DNA of 39,203 nucleotides from Devosia elaeis (GCF_001650025.1 NZ_LVVY01000057.1:1-39203), one strand, 5' to 3'. Shown: positions 6,717 to 16,974, counted from the first letter of the stretch. Notes: generated by a model not told the origin, from the sequence alone. Translations and numbers: made by a program.

Positions 6717-7844
6717 TTAGGCCGTCAGGTCGCGGAGGGCCTGGGCCACTTCTTCGGCTTCGCCCGGGTGCAGATTGCAGGGATCGAGCCAGAATAGACC
6801 GCGATCCACCTGGTGGCCGCGAACCATGATCGGACGGGGCCTCGCTGCCAGTGCTTGCGCCAGCTCGCGGGCCGAAGTGCCGCCTTCCGCCGTGACGCGG
6901 ATTTCGAGCCTTTCGAGAGGATTGCCGGTGGGATCGGGGACGATTTCGGCCTTGATGCCTGGGACGCTGGCCAGGCAGGCGCGCCACAATTCCAGGGCGA
7001 CCCGCTCTTTTCCGCGAATGCCGGCGTGGTCGCGGACTTGCCAGGCATCGAGGGCGGCGATAAGGCCGGCAATGCTTTCCTTGCCCACCTTCATGGCCCG
7101 GCCGAGGCCGTTGTTCTGCAGGCGGCAGGCCGCGACCAGGTCCGCTCGGCCGGCGACGATTCCCGAGGTCGGTCCGCCGAGAAACTTGTGACCACTATAG
7201 ATGACGAGATCCGCTCCGGCGGCGAGAAAGCCCGTGAGGTCATATTCGGAGGCGGCATCGACGATGACCGGCAGGTTGCGCGCGTGGACGAGCGCGGTGA
7301 ATTCGCGCAGGCCAAGCCTGCCGGACTGTGCGGCGCTGTGGGAGACGACGAACAACCCGGCCGCGGTGCGGTCGGTGATGGCGTCGGCCACCTGGCCGTT
7401 CGTGACCTCGTGGTCGGCTCCGCAGAGAACCGGCGTTGCCCCCGCCATGCGCGCGGCTTGCGAGATCGCGTTTCCGTAATTCACGTCATGGCCGCGCTGG
7501 ATGACGATTTCGGTTCTGAGGCCGTTCGTATCGAGCGGCAGGCGCTGGACGGCATGGAGGTTCTCGCCGGTCATCGCCGCAGCAACTGCAATGACGATCC
7601 CTGCCGCGGCCGATGCGGTGACGAAACCCGCTTCTGCGCCGGTGGCGCGGGCGATCGCGGCGCCGGCCTTGTGGTGAAGCTCTTCGATTTCGACGAATTC
7701 AGGCGCAATGGCGGACATGGCCGCTATGGCCTCGGGCACGATGATCGAGGCGCCCAAGGCCGTCATGGTGCCGCTGACATTGATGATGGGGCGCAGGCCG
7801 AGCGCCTGCCGCCCATAGGGGGTGTCTCCCATCGGTCCGCTCAC
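6717..7844 (-). CDS. SelA-like PLP-dependent enzyme (DgaE/aminotransferase class V-like fold)
   Basis: A 375-residue fold-type I PLP enzyme of the group related to SelA and to D-glucosaminate-6-phosphate ammonia-lyase (DgaE). The N-terminal [16 protein letters not shown] (18-33) is typical of this group. Asp196 in VDAASE should hold the PLP pyridine nitrogen, and Lys220 in [12 protein letters not shown] should form the internal aldimine. No selenocysteine machinery is nearby, so a role in selenium metabolism is unlikely; beta-elimination or deamination of an amino acid or amino-sugar acid is more plausible, but the substrate cannot be read from sequence. The GTG start overlaps the stop of the GntR gene (GTGA), so regulator and enzyme are coupled. 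Both diverge from the Dpp-type importer and dehydratase operon, suggesting one pathway. Confidence 0.82.
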   Translation of the reverse strand: MSGPMGDTPYGRQALGLRPIINVSGTMTALGASIIVPEAIAAMSAIAPEFVEIEELHHKAGAAIARATGAEAGFVTASAAAGIVIAVAAAMTGENLHAVQRLPLDTNGLRTEIVIQRGHDVNYGNAISQAARMAGATPVLCGADHEVTNGQVADAITDRTAAGLFVVSHSAAQSGRLGLREFTALVHARNLPVIVDAASEYDLTGFLAAGADLVIYSGHKFLGGPTSGIVAGRADLVAACRLQNNGLGRAMKVGKESIAGLIAALDAWQVRDHAGIRGKERVALELWRACLASVPGIKAEIVPDPTGNPLERLEIRVTAEGGTSARELAQALAARPRPIMVRGHQVDRGLFWLDPCNLHPGEAEEVAQALRDLTA

Positions 7845-8536
7845 AGCCGGCGATTGCGGGCCGAGCGCATATGTTCCACGATATGGCGGCCAGAGCCGAG
7901 AATGTGGGCGCGCACCGCCTCGGCGGCTCCGTCGGCGTCATGCGCCTTGATTTTCTCGATGATCAGGCGATGCTCGACCAGGATTTCCTTGCGCCGGACC
8001 ATGGAATAGGGGAAGCGCCGGGCAATGGCACGCAGGATTTCGCGGTGCCGCCACCAGAGATCGGCGGCATGGCGGTTGTAATGCCCGTCATAGACGATCT
8101 GGTGGAAGCGCGTGTCGAGTTCGGAATGACGGAGCGGGTCTTCGAAGCCAAGCGCCTCGATTTCATCCTGCACCGCTTCCAGCCGCTTGATCGCTTCGTC
8201 CGTGGCGATGCCGACGAACCATGCCGTCAGATAGGGCTCGATCAGCGCCTCGACCTCATAGATGTCGCGCGCGAATTCTTCGTCGATGGGACGGACCCGG
8301 GCGCCCCTGTTGGGGGTGATGACGACGAAGCCTTCGCCCCGCAATTGCTGCAGCGCCTCGCGCACCGGGTTGGTGCTGGTGCCATAGCGTCCTGCCAGGG
8401 CAGTTACTTTCAGCCTTTGATTGGCCTCCAGCCGTCCCTCGAGGATGTCGTGCAATATCTGTTCATAGATGCTCGCGTCCGGCCCCGGCTCGGCGTCCAG
8501 CAATATCGATGGCGGCTGTGTGGTGATGGCGCTCAT
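7841..8536 (-). CDS. GntR-family transcriptional regulator, FadR subfamily (FCD domain)
   Basis: A 231-residue regulator. Residues 20-85 form the winged helix of GntR proteins ([20 protein letters not shown], then [18 protein letters not shown]). Residues 88-220 are an all-helical FCD ligand-binding domain, with the metal-binding set Asp141, His145 (DTRFH), His189 (EHR) and His211 (AHI). FCD regulators typically sense organic acids or sugar acids through this metal site. It is the first gene of a two-gene minus-strand operon with the PLP enzyme and is divergent from the ABC importer/dehydratase operon. It therefore very probably controls the intergenic promoter region 8537-8737, most likely as a repressor relieved by the imported acid or its dehydration product. 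Confidence 0.9.
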   Translation of the reverse strand: MSAITTQPPSILLDAEPGPDASIYEQILHDILEGRLEANQRLKVTALAGRYGTSTNPVREALQQLRGEGFVVITPNRGARVRPIDEEFARDIYEVEALIEPYLTAWFVGIATDEAIKRLEAVQDEIEALGFEDPLRHSELDTRFHQIVYDGHYNRHAADLWWRHREILRAIARRFPYSMVRRKEILVEHRLIIEKIKAHDADGAAEAVRAHILGSGRHIVEHMRSARNRRL

Positions 8537-8578
8537 AGCTTAGCTCTAAGCGAATCTTCGTCCGACGCCAATTGCAAA

Positions 8579-8611
8579 AATGTACTTCGATATTGACAGA
8601 TAATGTACAAT
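8579..8611. promoter_or_regulatory. Candidate GntR operator and promoter elements
   Basis: The GntR/importer intergenic region contains AATGTAC at 8579-8585 and again at 8603-8609, 24 bases apart. The second is part of AATGTACAAT, centred on the palindrome TGTACA. GT...AC half-sites of this kind are typical of FadR-subfamily GntR operators. Between them lies a perfect -35 hexamer TTGACA (8593-8598), though the -10 at the right distance is poor (around AATGCA, 8616-8621); TACAAT (8606-8611) is another -10-like hexamer. The assignment is by position and general motif only. Confidence 0.4.
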
Positions 8612-8706
8612 CTGGAATGCATCGCGTATCGGCTCGTCCAGAAGGCCGACAAGGAGCATTGGGGGAAACCGGCTTTTCTCCTGTCACCATCGTCACTTTT
8701 CGAACC

Positions 8707-8724
8707 CCGGCCGCATGCGGCCGG
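8707..8724 (+). promoter_or_regulatory. 18-bp G/C palindrome in the leader of the importer operon
   Basis: CCGGCCGCATGCGGCCGG is perfectly palindromic and abuts the ribosome binding site GGAGGAGG (8725-8732) of the binding-protein gene. It may act as a protein-binding site, or as an mRNA structure protecting the 5' end or limiting translation. There is no T tract, so it is not a terminator. Confidence 0.45.
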
Positions 8725-8737
8725 CGGAGGAGGAACC

Positions 8738-10675
8738 ATGTCTGTAAAGATGGCCAGGCGCAGTCTGGCAAAGCTGGCGCTCGCATCGTTGGCTGGCGCT
8801 TTGATGGCGTCCAGCTCGATCGCATGGGCGCAGGATTTCGGTCAGGCTCCGATGCTGGACGCTGCCGTCCAGTCGGGTGAGCTGCCACCGGTGGAAGAGC
8901 GGCTTCCCGCCAATCCCTATGTCGAGACCATGGTCGACGGCATCGGACAATATGGCGGCACGCTGCGCACCACCATTCTGGCCAATGGCGACCATTACAA
9001 CCTGACCCGCACTATCGCCAACGAGCTGCTGGTGCGCTGGACGCCGGACTGGACGCAGGTCGTGCCTTCGCTGGCCGAGGAAGTGACGGCGTCGGACGAC
9101 GCCACCACCTATACGTTCAGGCTGCGCGAGGGGCTTAAATGGTCCGATGGCGCGCCCTTCACCGTCGACGATATCATGTTCTGGTACGAGGACGTGTTCT
9201 CGAATCCTGCGCTGACGCCGGACAAGAACCCGATCTTCGTGGTCGGCGGCAAGCCTGTGGTCGTCACCAAGATTGACGAGAACACGGTCGAGTTCAAATT
9301 CGACTCGCCCTATGGCCTGTTCCTGCAGCAACTGGCCTATGGCCAGGGACATCTGCCGATCATCTACCCCAAGCATTATCTCAGCCAGTTCCACGAGAAG
9401 TACAACGCGGACGGCATTCCGGCCCTGCTTCAGGGCAATGCGACGGCTTCCGACTGGGTCTCGCTGTTCAATTCCAAGGTCTCGGTCAGCTTCCAGCCGG
9501 CCTATTGGCAGAACCTCGAGCTACCCACGCTCAACCCCTATGTGCTGACCGTACCCTATGCGGACAGCGACCGGGTAGAGGCGATACGCAACCCCTATTA
9601 CTGGAAGGTCGATACCGACGGGAACCAGCTTCCCTATATCGACCGGGTGACCTGGGCCAAGCTCGACGATCCGCAGCTCATGCTCCTGCGCATGACGGCC
9701 GGCGAGCTCGACTTCGCGTTCCGCCACATCAACAATTCGACCTACAAGTCGGTGCTGTTCGATGGCCAGGAATCGGGCAATTACCATTTCGTGGACGTCA
9801 AGGACCTTCCGGCCAACGACGCGACGCTTTTGCTCAATCTCAATGTCGAAGATCCGATCAAGAACGAGATCTTCAACAACAAGGATTTCCGCATCGCGCT
9901 GAGCCACGCCATCAACCGGCAGGAAATCATCGACCTCGTCTATGTGGGGCAGGGCGCTCCGTCCCAGGTTGCCCCGCAGCCTGAGCACGAGCTTTACAAC
10001 GAGGAAATGTCCACCCAGTACACCGAGTACGATCCGGACCTGGCCAACCAGATGCTGGACGAGATCATGCCGGAAAAGGACGGGCAAGGCTTCCGCCTCG
10101 GGCCGGACGGCAACCGCTTCACCATCAATTTCATGGTGGCTGACGTGTTCGGCCTGTCCTACCCGGACATCATGCAGATGGTGCAGCAATATGCTGCCGA
10201 TGTGGGTATCGACATCCAGATCCGCACCACCGATCGCGCGCGCCTCAATACGATGTGGTACGCCAACGAACAGGACGCCTATATCTGGAACTGCGTGGGC
10301 GGGCTTTCCGAGGCCTATACCGATGTGCGCTGCTATATCCCGTTCCAGAAGGCGGATATCTTCATCGCCTCGAAGTGGTCCGAATGGTATTCCGACCCGG
10401 CAGCGGGTGAAGAGCCTCCCCAGCGCGTCAAGGATGCCTATGCCGCCTATGATGCCGTGAAGGCTGCGGTGACCGATGAGGATCGCCTGGCCAAAATGAA
10501 GGAATTCCTCGCCATCAGCGCGGACAATCTCTTCACCATCGGCATCTCCCGGCCCATGCCCAAATACATGCTGGTCAACAACGACATCAAGAATGTTGTC
10601 CAGGGCATCCCGATCACCGGCAATCTCTGGCATCCGGCGCCAACGCTGAGCCAGTGGTATTTCGACCGGGACTAA
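8738..10675 (+). CDS. ABC importer substrate-binding protein, SBP_bac_5 (DppA/OppA) family, large form
   Basis: A 645-residue periplasmic binding protein. Residues 1-31 are a Sec signal peptide ending in AWA before Gln32. The body shows the family 5 pattern (TYTFRLREGLKWSDGAPFTVDDIMFWYEDV; later FRIALSHAINRQEIIDLVYVGQGAPS). At 645 residues it is about 100 longer than DppA/OppA. Large members of this family in rhizobia carry sugars (AgpA of Sinorhizobium meliloti takes up alpha-galactosides). Together with three acid-sugar dehydratases downstream, a carbohydrate or sugar-acid ligand is more likely than a peptide. The ATG at 8738 is preferred over upstream frames because GGAGGAGG lies 5 bases before it and the signal peptide starts there. 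It is the first gene of the plus-strand operon. Confidence 0.88.
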   Translation: MSVKMARRSLAKLALASLAGALMASSSIAWAQDFGQAPMLDAAVQSGELPPVEERLPANPYVETMVDGIGQYGGTLRTTILANGDHYNLTRTIANELLVRWTPDWTQVVPSLAEEVTASDDATTYTFRLREGLKWSDGAPFTVDDIMFWYEDVFSNPALTPDKNPIFVVGGKPVVVTKIDENTVEFKFDSPYGLFLQQLAYGQGHLPIIYPKHYLSQFHEKYNADGIPALLQGNATASDWVSLFNSKVSVSFQPAYWQNLELPTLNPYVLTVPYADSDRVEAIRNPYYWKVDTDGNQLPYIDRVTWAKLDDPQLMLLRMTAGELDFAFRHINNSTYKSVLFDGQESGNYHFVDVKDLPANDATLLLNLNVEDPIKNEIFNNKDFRIALSHAINRQEIIDLVYVGQGAPSQVAPQPEHELYNEEMSTQYTEYDPDLANQMLDEIMPEKDGQGFRLGPDGNRFTINFMVADVFGLSYPDIMQMVQQYAADVGIDIQIRTTDRARLNTMWYANEQDAYIWNCVGGLSEAYTDVRCYIPFQKADIFIASKWSEWYSDPAAGEEPPQRVKDAYAAYDAVKAAVTDEDRLAKMKEFLAISADNLFTIGISRPMPKYMLVNNDIKNVVQGIPITGNLWHPAPTLSQWYFDRD

Positions 10676-10755
10676 TCAGGCTCCTCCCAGCCTAAAGGGG
10701 TGGCGTGCGCGCCGCCCCGCTCCCTTCTTACTTCATTCCAAAGCTGGAGACGGCG

Positions 10756-11742
10756 TTGATCGGCTTCATCCTGAAACGGCTGCTATATGCGATCCCGACG
10801 CTGATCGCCGTTTCCATCGTCGCGTTCATTATTATCCAATTGCCGCCCGGCGACTATCTTTCCACTTTGATGGCCGACCTCGCCAGCCAGGGCGGCGCGG
10901 TGGAAGAGGGAACCGTTGCGGCTCTGCGCGAGCGCTTCGGCCTCGATCAACCCATCTATGTGCAGTATTGGAAATGGGTGTCCAACATCGTCATGTATGG
11001 CGATTTCGGCATCTCCTTCGAGCTCAACCGTCCGGTGACGGAAGTGATCTGGGGCCGGCTGGGCTTCTCGTTCCTCCTCGCCATCCTGACCCTCTGCTTC
11101 ATCTGGGCTCTGGCCATTCCGGTGGGCATCATCTCGGCGGTCCGCCAATATTCCATCACCGATTACAGCGTCACCTTCTTCGCCTTCTTCATGCTCGCCG
11201 TGCCCGATTTCCTGCTGGCGCTGGTATCGATGTATGTACTCTCGACCTATTTCGGGCAGAGCGTGGGCGGCCTGTTCTCGCCGGAATTTGCCGATGCGCC
11301 GTGGAGCCTGGCGCGCCTCTGGGACTTCGCCAAGCATGTCTGGCTGCCGGTCTTCGTCATCGGCATTGGCAGCTTTGCCGCGCTGGTGCGCATCATGCGG
11401 GCCAACCTGCTCGATGAGCTTCACCGCCCCTACGTGACTACGGCCCGCGCCAAGGGCATGTCGGAGCTCGAATTGCTGCTGCGCTATCCGGTGCGCATGG
11501 CGCTCAACCCCCTGATCTCGACGCTGGGCTGGATCCTGCCTGCCGTCGTCTCCGGCGAGATTATCGTCTCGGTGGTGATGAGCCTGCCCACGACCGGCCC
11601 GCTGCTGCTGCGGGCGCTGCTCTCGCAGGACATGTATCTGGCCGGTTCGCTGATCCTGCTGATCTCGGTGCTAACCGTCATCGGCACCATCATCTCCGAC
11701 ATCCTTCTGGCCATCGCCGACCCCCGGATTCGCCTGCAATGA
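10756..11742 (+). CDS. ABC importer permease, DppB family
   Basis: A 328-residue inner-membrane permease starting IGFILKRLLYAIPTLIAVS, the standard DppB/OppB opening. Six membrane segments are visible, and the cytoplasmic EAA-type loop that docks on the ATPase is at about HRPYVTTARAKGMSELELLL. The frame is open from a GTG at 10705, but the TTG at 10756 has GGAG 7 bases upstream and gives the family-typical N-terminus, so I prefer it. It overlaps the next permease gene by 4 bases (ATGA). It forms the membrane channel together with the DppC-type protein. Confidence 0.87.
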   Translation: MIGFILKRLLYAIPTLIAVSIVAFIIIQLPPGDYLSTLMADLASQGGAVEEGTVAALRERFGLDQPIYVQYWKWVSNIVMYGDFGISFELNRPVTEVIWGRLGFSFLLAILTLCFIWALAIPVGIISAVRQYSITDYSVTFFAFFMLAVPDFLLALVSMYVLSTYFGQSVGGLFSPEFADAPWSLARLWDFAKHVWLPVFVIGIGSFAALVRIMRANLLDELHRPYVTTARAKGMSELELLLRYPVRMALNPLISTLGWILPAVVSGEIIVSVVMSLPTTGPLLLRALLSQDMYLAGSLILLISVLTVIGTIISDILLAIADPRIRLQ

Positions 11743-12896
11743 CCACAGAACCAACCCAATTGCCCGCATCGGGCCTCGATCATGCCGTCGTCGACCCCGG
11801 CAATGCCAAGGTTGCCGTCGCCGGCCAGTGGACGCTGTTCTGGCTCAAGTTCAAGAAGCATCGCCTGGCCGTCGTCTGCCTGTTCGTGGTGATGTTCCTC
11901 TATCTGGTCGCCGCGCTCGCCGATTTCATAGCGCCTTACGATCCCAACCAGACCAATGCGCGCTTCACCTACGCACCGCCCCAAGCCTTGGGCTTTGTCA
12001 TTGACGGACAATTCGCGCCGCATGTCGACGGGCTTTCCATGGAGCTCAACACCGAATCCATGCGCCGCGTGTTTACGCCGGACCCGGAGGCGCCGGTGCG
12101 TATCGGCTTCTTCGTCGAAACGGCGCCCTACAACCTCATGGGGTTCATCCCCATGCAGCACAAGCTGATCGGCCTGCTCGATCCGTCGCCCGGTGCCTCG
12201 ATGTATCTGTTCGGCGCCGACCGGCTGGGCCGCGATATCTTCTCGCGCGTCGTGCACGGCGCGCGCATTTCGCTCTCCATCGGCCTGGTCGGGGTATTCC
12301 TGAGCCTGATCCTGGGCGTCGCCATTGGCGGTATTTCCGGCTTTTTCGGCGGCGTGGTCGATACGGTCATTCAGCGTGTGATCGAGTTCCTGCGCTCCAT
12401 TCCAACCATCCCGCTCTGGATGGGGCTGGCCGCAGCCATTCCGCTCTCCTGGCCGCCATTGCAGACCTATTTCGTCATTACTCTGATTGTCTCGCTCCTG
12501 GGCTGGACATCGCTGGCGCGGCAGGTGCGCGGCAAGTTCCTGTCCCTGCGTAACGAAGATTTCGTCACCGCCGCCCGTCTCGACGGGATGAGCGAGATTG
12601 GCATCATCTTCAATCACCTCGTCCCCTCGTTCATGAGCCACATCATCGCCACGCTGACGCTGGCCATTCCCACGATGATCCTGGCGGAAACGGCTCTCTC
12701 CTTCCTCGGCATCGGCCTGCAGCCGCCGATCGTGTCCTGGGGAACGCTGTTGCAGGAGGCGCAGAATATCCGCGCGGTTTCGCAGGCGCCCTGGCTGCTG
12801 CTGACGCCCGCCGCCGCCATTGTCATCTCGATCCTGAGCCTCAATTTCCTCGGCGACGGACTGCGCGATGCCGCCGACCCCTATGAGACGCACTGA
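11739..12896 (+). CDS. ABC importer permease, DppC family, with long periplasmic insert
   Basis: A 385-residue permease, longer than the usual 280-310 of DppC because of about 90 residues between the first membrane segment (LAVVCLFVVMFLYLVAALAD, about 45-66) and the conserved FGADRLGRDIFSRVVHGARI region (about 160-180). The EAA loop is EDFVTAARLDGMSEIGIIFN. The large insert probably faces the periplasm and may suit the oversized binding protein encoded two genes upstream. The ATG overlaps the stop of the DppB gene (ATGA) and its own stop overlaps the ATPase start (TGATG), so three importer parts are translationally coupled. Confidence 0.88.
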   Translation: MTTEPTQLPASGLDHAVVDPGNAKVAVAGQWTLFWLKFKKHRLAVVCLFVVMFLYLVAALADFIAPYDPNQTNARFTYAPPQALGFVIDGQFAPHVDGLSMELNTESMRRVFTPDPEAPVRIGFFVETAPYNLMGFIPMQHKLIGLLDPSPGASMYLFGADRLGRDIFSRVVHGARISLSIGLVGVFLSLILGVAIGGISGFFGGVVDTVIQRVIEFLRSIPTIPLWMGLAAAIPLSWPPLQTYFVITLIVSLLGWTSLARQVRGKFLSLRNEDFVTAARLDGMSEIGIIFNHLVPSFMSHIIATLTLAIPTMILAETALSFLGIGLQPPIVSWGTLLQEAQNIRAVSQAPWLLLTPAAAIVISILSLNFLGDGLRDAADPYETH

Positions 12897-14590
12897 TGAA
12901 TAATCCCGCTCCGTCTTCGCCGGTCCTTTCCGTCCGCAACCTCGCCGTCGAGTTTCCCACGCGCACCAATGTGGTGAAGGCCGTCGATGACGTGTCCTTC
13001 GAGCTCTATCGTGGCAAGACGCTGTGCGTCGTGGGTGAAAGCGGCTCGGGCAAGTCGGTTTCGGCGCGCTCCGTGCTGCAGATCGTCGACCGGCCCGGCC
13101 GTATCGTCGGCGGCGAAATGATGCTGACCCGACCCGATGGCAGCAGCGTCGACATCGCCAAGCTCGATCCGCGTGGCAAGGCCGTCCGCGCCATTCGCGG
13201 CCGGGAGATCGCCATGATCTTCCAGGAGCCGATGTCCTCGCTCTCGCCCATCCACAAGGTCGGCGACCAGATCGGAGAAACGCTGCGCATCCATTTCGGG
13301 ATGAAGAAGGCCGAACGGCGCGAGCGGGTGATCGAACTGCTCCGCCAGGTCGAAATCCCCAATCCCGAAAAGGCCATCGACCGCTATACGTTCGAATTTT
13401 CCGGCGGCATGCGGCAGCGCGTCATGATCGCCATGGCTTTGGCGTGCAATCCTTCGCTGCTGATCGCCGACGAGCCGACCACAGCGCTCGACGTCACCAC
13501 GCAGGCGGAAATCCTGGCGCTGATCAAGCGTCTGCAGGTCGAAACCGGCATGGCCGTCCTGTTCATCACCCACGATATGGGCGTGGTGGCCGAAATCGCC
13601 GACGAAGTGCTGGTCATGTATCGCGGTAAGGTCATGGAACGCGGGCCGGTGGACCAGATCTTCCATGCGCCGCAGAACGACTATACTCGCATGCTCATCG
13701 GCTCAGTCGTCAAGCTCGAGAAGAAGGCTGAAATCCGCGTTGATCGCGAGCCTGTCGAAATGGCGCCCGATCTCCTGCTCGACGTGCGCAATCTCGGCCT
13801 CACCTTCCCAAGCGGCCTCAAGGCGGTGAACGATATTTCGCTGGCCGTTTCGCCGGGCGAAACGCTTGGCGTGGTCGGGGAGAGCGGCTCTGGCAAGACC
13901 ACGATGGGGCGGTGCCTGCTGCGGGTCTACGATGCTCAGGAAGGCGTGATCAATTTCCGCCGCGCCGATGGCTCGGTGGTGGATGTCCGCACCGCCCAGG
14001 GCGAAGATTTGCGCTCGGTGCGCCGTGAAATCCGGATGATCTTCCAGGACCCCGTTGGCTCGCTCAATCCGCGCAAGACGGTGGCCGACATCATTGCCGA
14101 ACCCCTGAAGCTGGCCAGGCTCGCCAAGGGCAAGGAACTGGACGAGCGCGTCGCCGCTTTGATGGAGCAGGTCGGCCTCGACCCGGCCTGGCGCGAACGC
14201 TATCCGCACGCCTTTTCGGGCGGACAGCGCCAGCGCATCGGTATTGCCCGCGCCATTGCGGTCAAGCCGCGTCTCATCATCGCCGATGAGGCGACCTCAG
14301 CGCTCGACGTATCGCTGCGCAGCCAGATGCTCGACCTGATGATGAAACTGCAGGACGAGATGGGCCTCTCCTACATCTTCATTTCCCATGACATGTCGGT
14401 CATCCGCTACATGTGCGACCGCGTGGCAGTGATGTATCGCGGCAGGATCGTGGAAACCGGCAAGACCGAAGACGTCACGAGCGCCCCCCAGCATGCCTAT
14501 ACACAGGCCCTGCTTTCCGCCATTCCCAACCCCGATCCACGCGCCCGCCGCATGCAGGATCGTGTCCGCTATCAAGAGTCCGCATCGTGA
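12896..14590 (+). CDS. Fused double ATP-binding protein of the Dpp/Opp importer (DppD-DppF type)
   Basis: A 564-residue protein with two complete ABC nucleotide-binding domains in one chain. The first (about 8-265) has Walker A GESGSGKS, signature FSGGMRQR and Walker [13 protein letters not shown]. The second (about 300-550) has Walker A GESGSGKT, signature FSGGQRQR and Walker [13 protein letters not shown]. Both domains are followed by the switch histidine (ITHDM, ISHDM). In E. coli these are separate proteins, DppD and DppF; the fusion is a known alternative that fixes a 1:1 heterodimer. It drives import through the two upstream permeases. Its stop overlaps the GTG start of the mannonate dehydratase-like gene, which ties transport and catabolism into one transcript. 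Confidence 0.93.
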   Translation: MNNPAPSSPVLSVRNLAVEFPTRTNVVKAVDDVSFELYRGKTLCVVGESGSGKSVSARSVLQIVDRPGRIVGGEMMLTRPDGSSVDIAKLDPRGKAVRAIRGREIAMIFQEPMSSLSPIHKVGDQIGETLRIHFGMKKAERRERVIELLRQVEIPNPEKAIDRYTFEFSGGMRQRVMIAMALACNPSLLIADEPTTALDVTTQAEILALIKRLQVETGMAVLFITHDMGVVAEIADEVLVMYRGKVMERGPVDQIFHAPQNDYTRMLIGSVVKLEKKAEIRVDREPVEMAPDLLLDVRNLGLTFPSGLKAVNDISLAVSPGETLGVVGESGSGKTTMGRCLLRVYDAQEGVINFRRADGSVVDVRTAQGEDLRSVRREIRMIFQDPVGSLNPRKTVADIIAEPLKLARLAKGKELDERVAALMEQVGLDPAWRERYPHAFSGGQRQRIGIARAIAVKPRLIIADEATSALDVSLRSQMLDLMMKLQDEMGLSYIFISHDMSVIRYMCDRVAVMYRGRIVETGKTEDVTSAPQHAYTQALLSAIPNPDPRARRMQDRVRYQESAS

Positions 14591-15795
14591 AAATCACCGA
14601 CATCAAGGTCATCGTCTGCTCGCCCGGACGCAATTTCGTCACGGTCAAGATCATGACCGACGAAGGCCTTTACGGCGTCGGTGACGCGACGCTCAATGGC
14701 CGCGAACTGGCGGTCGTGGCCTATCTCGAAGAGCATGTCATTCCCTGCCTGATCGGGCGCGATCCGCATCAGATCGAGGATATCTGGCAATATCTCTATC
14801 GCGGCGCCTATTGGCGGCGCGGCCCGGTGACCATGTGCGCGATTTCCGGCATCGACACCGCGCTCTGGGACATCAAGGCCAAGGCTGCGGGTATGCCGCT
14901 CTACCAGCTGCTGGGCGGTGCCTCGCGCGACAAGGTGCTTTGCTATACCCATGCCCAGGGCACCGACATCGCCGAATGCGTCGATGCGGTCGGTGCGAAG
15001 CTCGATCAGGGTTTCAAGGCAATCCGCTGCCAGACCGGTATTCCGGGACTGCCCAATGTCTATGGCACCGGCAAGTATGCCGTCACCACCAACGCGGCCG
15101 ACGACGCCATGCCGCGCGAGGAAATGTGGTCGACCCCCAAATATCTCAACTACGCGCCCAAGCTGTTCGAGGCCGTGCGCAATGCCCATGGCGAAGACGT
15201 GCACCTGTTGCACGACACCCATCACCGCCTCACCCCCATCGAGGCGGCGCGGCTGGGCAAGGCCCTTGAGCCCTATAACCTCTTCTGGCTCGAAGACACG
15301 GTGGCGGCCGAATTGCAGGAAGGGTTCCGGCTGATCCGTCAGCACACCACCACGCCGCTGGCGGTGGGTGAGGTGTTCAACACGATCTGGGATGCGCGCC
15401 TGCTCATGGAAGAGCAGTTGATCGACTATATCCGCATGACCGTCGTGCATGCGGGGGGCATCACGCCGATGCGCCGGGTCATGGATTTTGCTTCGGTCTA
15501 TGGTGTGCGCACCGGTTGCCATGGTGCCATGGACATGTCGCCGATCTGCCTCGGCGCTAATCTGCATCTCGATCTTTGGGCGCCCAATTTCGGCATCCAG
15601 GAATTCTCCGGCTACTTGCCGGAAATCCTGGACGTCTTCCCCAGCGCCTGGACACTGAATGACGGCAATCTGCATCCGGGCGAAGCCCATGGCCACGGCG
15701 TCGACATCGATGAAGACCTTGCCGCCAAATATCCCTACCAGCGCGCCTACCTGCCGGTGAACCGTCTCGAAGACGGAACGCTCTGGCACTGGTAG
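14587..15795 (+). CDS. manD: D-mannonate dehydratase-family protein (ManD subgroup, enolase superfamily)
   Basis: A 402-residue enolase-superfamily enzyme that reads like ManD/RspA throughout ([12 protein letters not shown] at the N-terminus, [16 protein letters not shown] at the C-terminus). Metal ligands fall at Asp210, Glu236 and Glu262, and the acid/base residues Arg147, Tyr159, His212 and His312 are at the same numbers as in characterised ManD. The subgroup dehydrates D-mannonate, and in some members D-gluconate, to 2-keto-3-deoxygluconate; efficiency varies widely, so substrate identity is not certain. The GTG start overlaps the ATPase stop (GTGA), giving the family-typical start MKIT. 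The cytosolic enzyme is directly coupled to an importer, so its substrate is probably the imported compound or its first derivative. Confidence 0.88.
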   Translation: MKITDIKVIVCSPGRNFVTVKIMTDEGLYGVGDATLNGRELAVVAYLEEHVIPCLIGRDPHQIEDIWQYLYRGAYWRRGPVTMCAISGIDTALWDIKAKAAGMPLYQLLGGASRDKVLCYTHAQGTDIAECVDAVGAKLDQGFKAIRCQTGIPGLPNVYGTGKYAVTTNAADDAMPREEMWSTPKYLNYAPKLFEAVRNAHGEDVHLLHDTHHRLTPIEAARLGKALEPYNLFWLEDTVAAELQEGFRLIRQHTTTPLAVGEVFNTIWDARLLMEEQLIDYIRMTVVHAGGITPMRRVMDFASVYGVRTGCHGAMDMSPICLGANLHLDLWAPNFGIQEFSGYLPEILDVFPSAWTLNDGNLHPGEAHGHGVDIDEDLAAKYPYQRAYLPVNRLEDGTLWHW

Positions 15796-15822
15796 CAGCA
15801 TTCTAGAGCAAGCAGCACAGAC

Positions 15823-16974
15823 ATGAAAATCACCGCCATTCGCGCCTATCCGGTCTGGGTCGGCATCCGGACGCAGCTCCTGGTCAAGGTCGAAACCGAC
15901 GAAGGCGTTTTCGGCTGGGGCGAAAGCGGCCTGACGGGCCGCGAGAAAGCCGTGGTCGGCGCGCTCGAACACTTCGCCGAACTCATCGTCGGCATGGACC
16001 CGTTCAAAATCGGCGGCATCTGGCAGACGCTCTATCGCAGCCAGTATTTCGAGGGCGGTCGAGTGCTGGCGGCGGCGCAATCGGCCATCGACATCGCCCT
16101 CTACGACATCAAGGGCAAGGCGCTAGGCGTGCCGGTCTATCAATTGCTCGGCGGCAAGCAGCGCGACCATATCCCCACTTTCGCGACGACGTCCGGCGAG
16201 CCGGGCGAGGCGATGATCGAGCAGGCGCAGATGCTGATGGAAGCGGGCTGGACGGCCATGCGGCTCTCCCCCTCCGGGCACGAAGAGACGATCTACGAGC
16301 CGCGCGAGCATATCCCCGTCACCGCAAAATGGTGCACCAAGGCGCGCGAGGTTCTGGGCGACGAAGTGGTGCTGGGGGTCGATTATCACCATCGCCTCTC
16401 GGTGGCCGAGGCCGCCAGCTTCTGCCAGAAAATGCCGCGCGGCACGCTGGATTTTCTCGAAGAACCGATCCGGGACGAGACCCCGGAGGCCTATGAATCG
16501 CTGCGCCGTATGACCGACATTCCCTTCGCCATCGGCGAGGAATTTGCATCCAAGTGGCAGTTTCTGCCCTATATCGAGCGCGACATTCACCAGTTCAATC
16601 GCATCGATATCTGCAATGTCGGCGGGCTGACCGAGGCGATGAAGGTCGCCGGCTGGAGCGAGGCGCATTATGTCGACATGATGCCGCATAACCCGCTGGG
16701 TCCGATCTGCACCGCGGCGACGGTGCATTTCGCGGCGGCGGTGGCCAATTTCTCCTGGCTCGAAACCCGCTCCTCGCCCGCCGAAACTCATCTCGGTTTC
16801 GACAATTCCGATCTCTTTCCGGTGCAGCCGCGCCTCGAGCGGGCTGTCTATCCCGTGCCTGAGGCGCCGGGCCTTGGTGTCGAAGTCAATGAAGACCTGG
16901 TGCTCAAACAGGATTTCAAGTTCTGGAACGCACCCATGCTCAACCGCCGCGATGGTTCGGTGACCAATTGGTGA
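15823..16974 (+). CDS. Mandelate racemase/galactonate dehydratase-like enzyme (enolase superfamily), copy 1
   Basis: A 383-residue member of the mandelate racemase subgroup, closest in pattern to D-galactonate dehydratase (DgoD). Metal ligands are Asp187, Glu213 and Glu239 (spacing 26/26, as in DgoD), with His189 (DYHH) and His289 (MPHNPLGP) as acid/base residues. The capping domain shows WGESGLTGREKAV and IDIALYDIKGKALGVPVYQLLGG. It should dehydrate an acid sugar (aldonate or uronate) to a 2-keto-3-deoxy acid, but stereospecificity cannot be read by eye. It starts 27 bases after the ManD gene, in the same operon. It differs clearly from the next gene (KWQFLP versus KWQFRA, different 20s loop), so the two are not a recent duplication. 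Confidence 0.87.
   Translation: MKITAIRAYPVWVGIRTQLLVKVETDEGVFGWGESGLTGREKAVVGALEHFAELIVGMDPFKIGGIWQTLYRSQYFEGGRVLAAAQSAIDIALYDIKGKALGVPVYQLLGGKQRDHIPTFATTSGEPGEAMIEQAQMLMEAGWTAMRLSPSGHEETIYEPREHIPVTAKWCTKAREVLGDEVVLGVDYHHRLSVAEAASFCQKMPRGTLDFLEEPIRDETPEAYESLRRMTDIPFAIGEEFASKWQFLPYIERDIHQFNRIDICNVGGLTEAMKVAGWSEAHYVDMMPHNPLGPICTAATVHFAAAVANFSWLETRSSPAETHLGFDNSDLFPVQPRLERAVYPVPEAPGLGVEVNEDLVLKQDFKFWNAPMLNRRDGSVTNW

Noticed and set aside
6717..7844. Selenocysteine synthase (selA)
   Set aside because: Similarity is to the wider SelA-like PLP group; there is no selB, selD or tRNA-Sec nearby, and the gene is coupled to a GntR regulator of catabolism.
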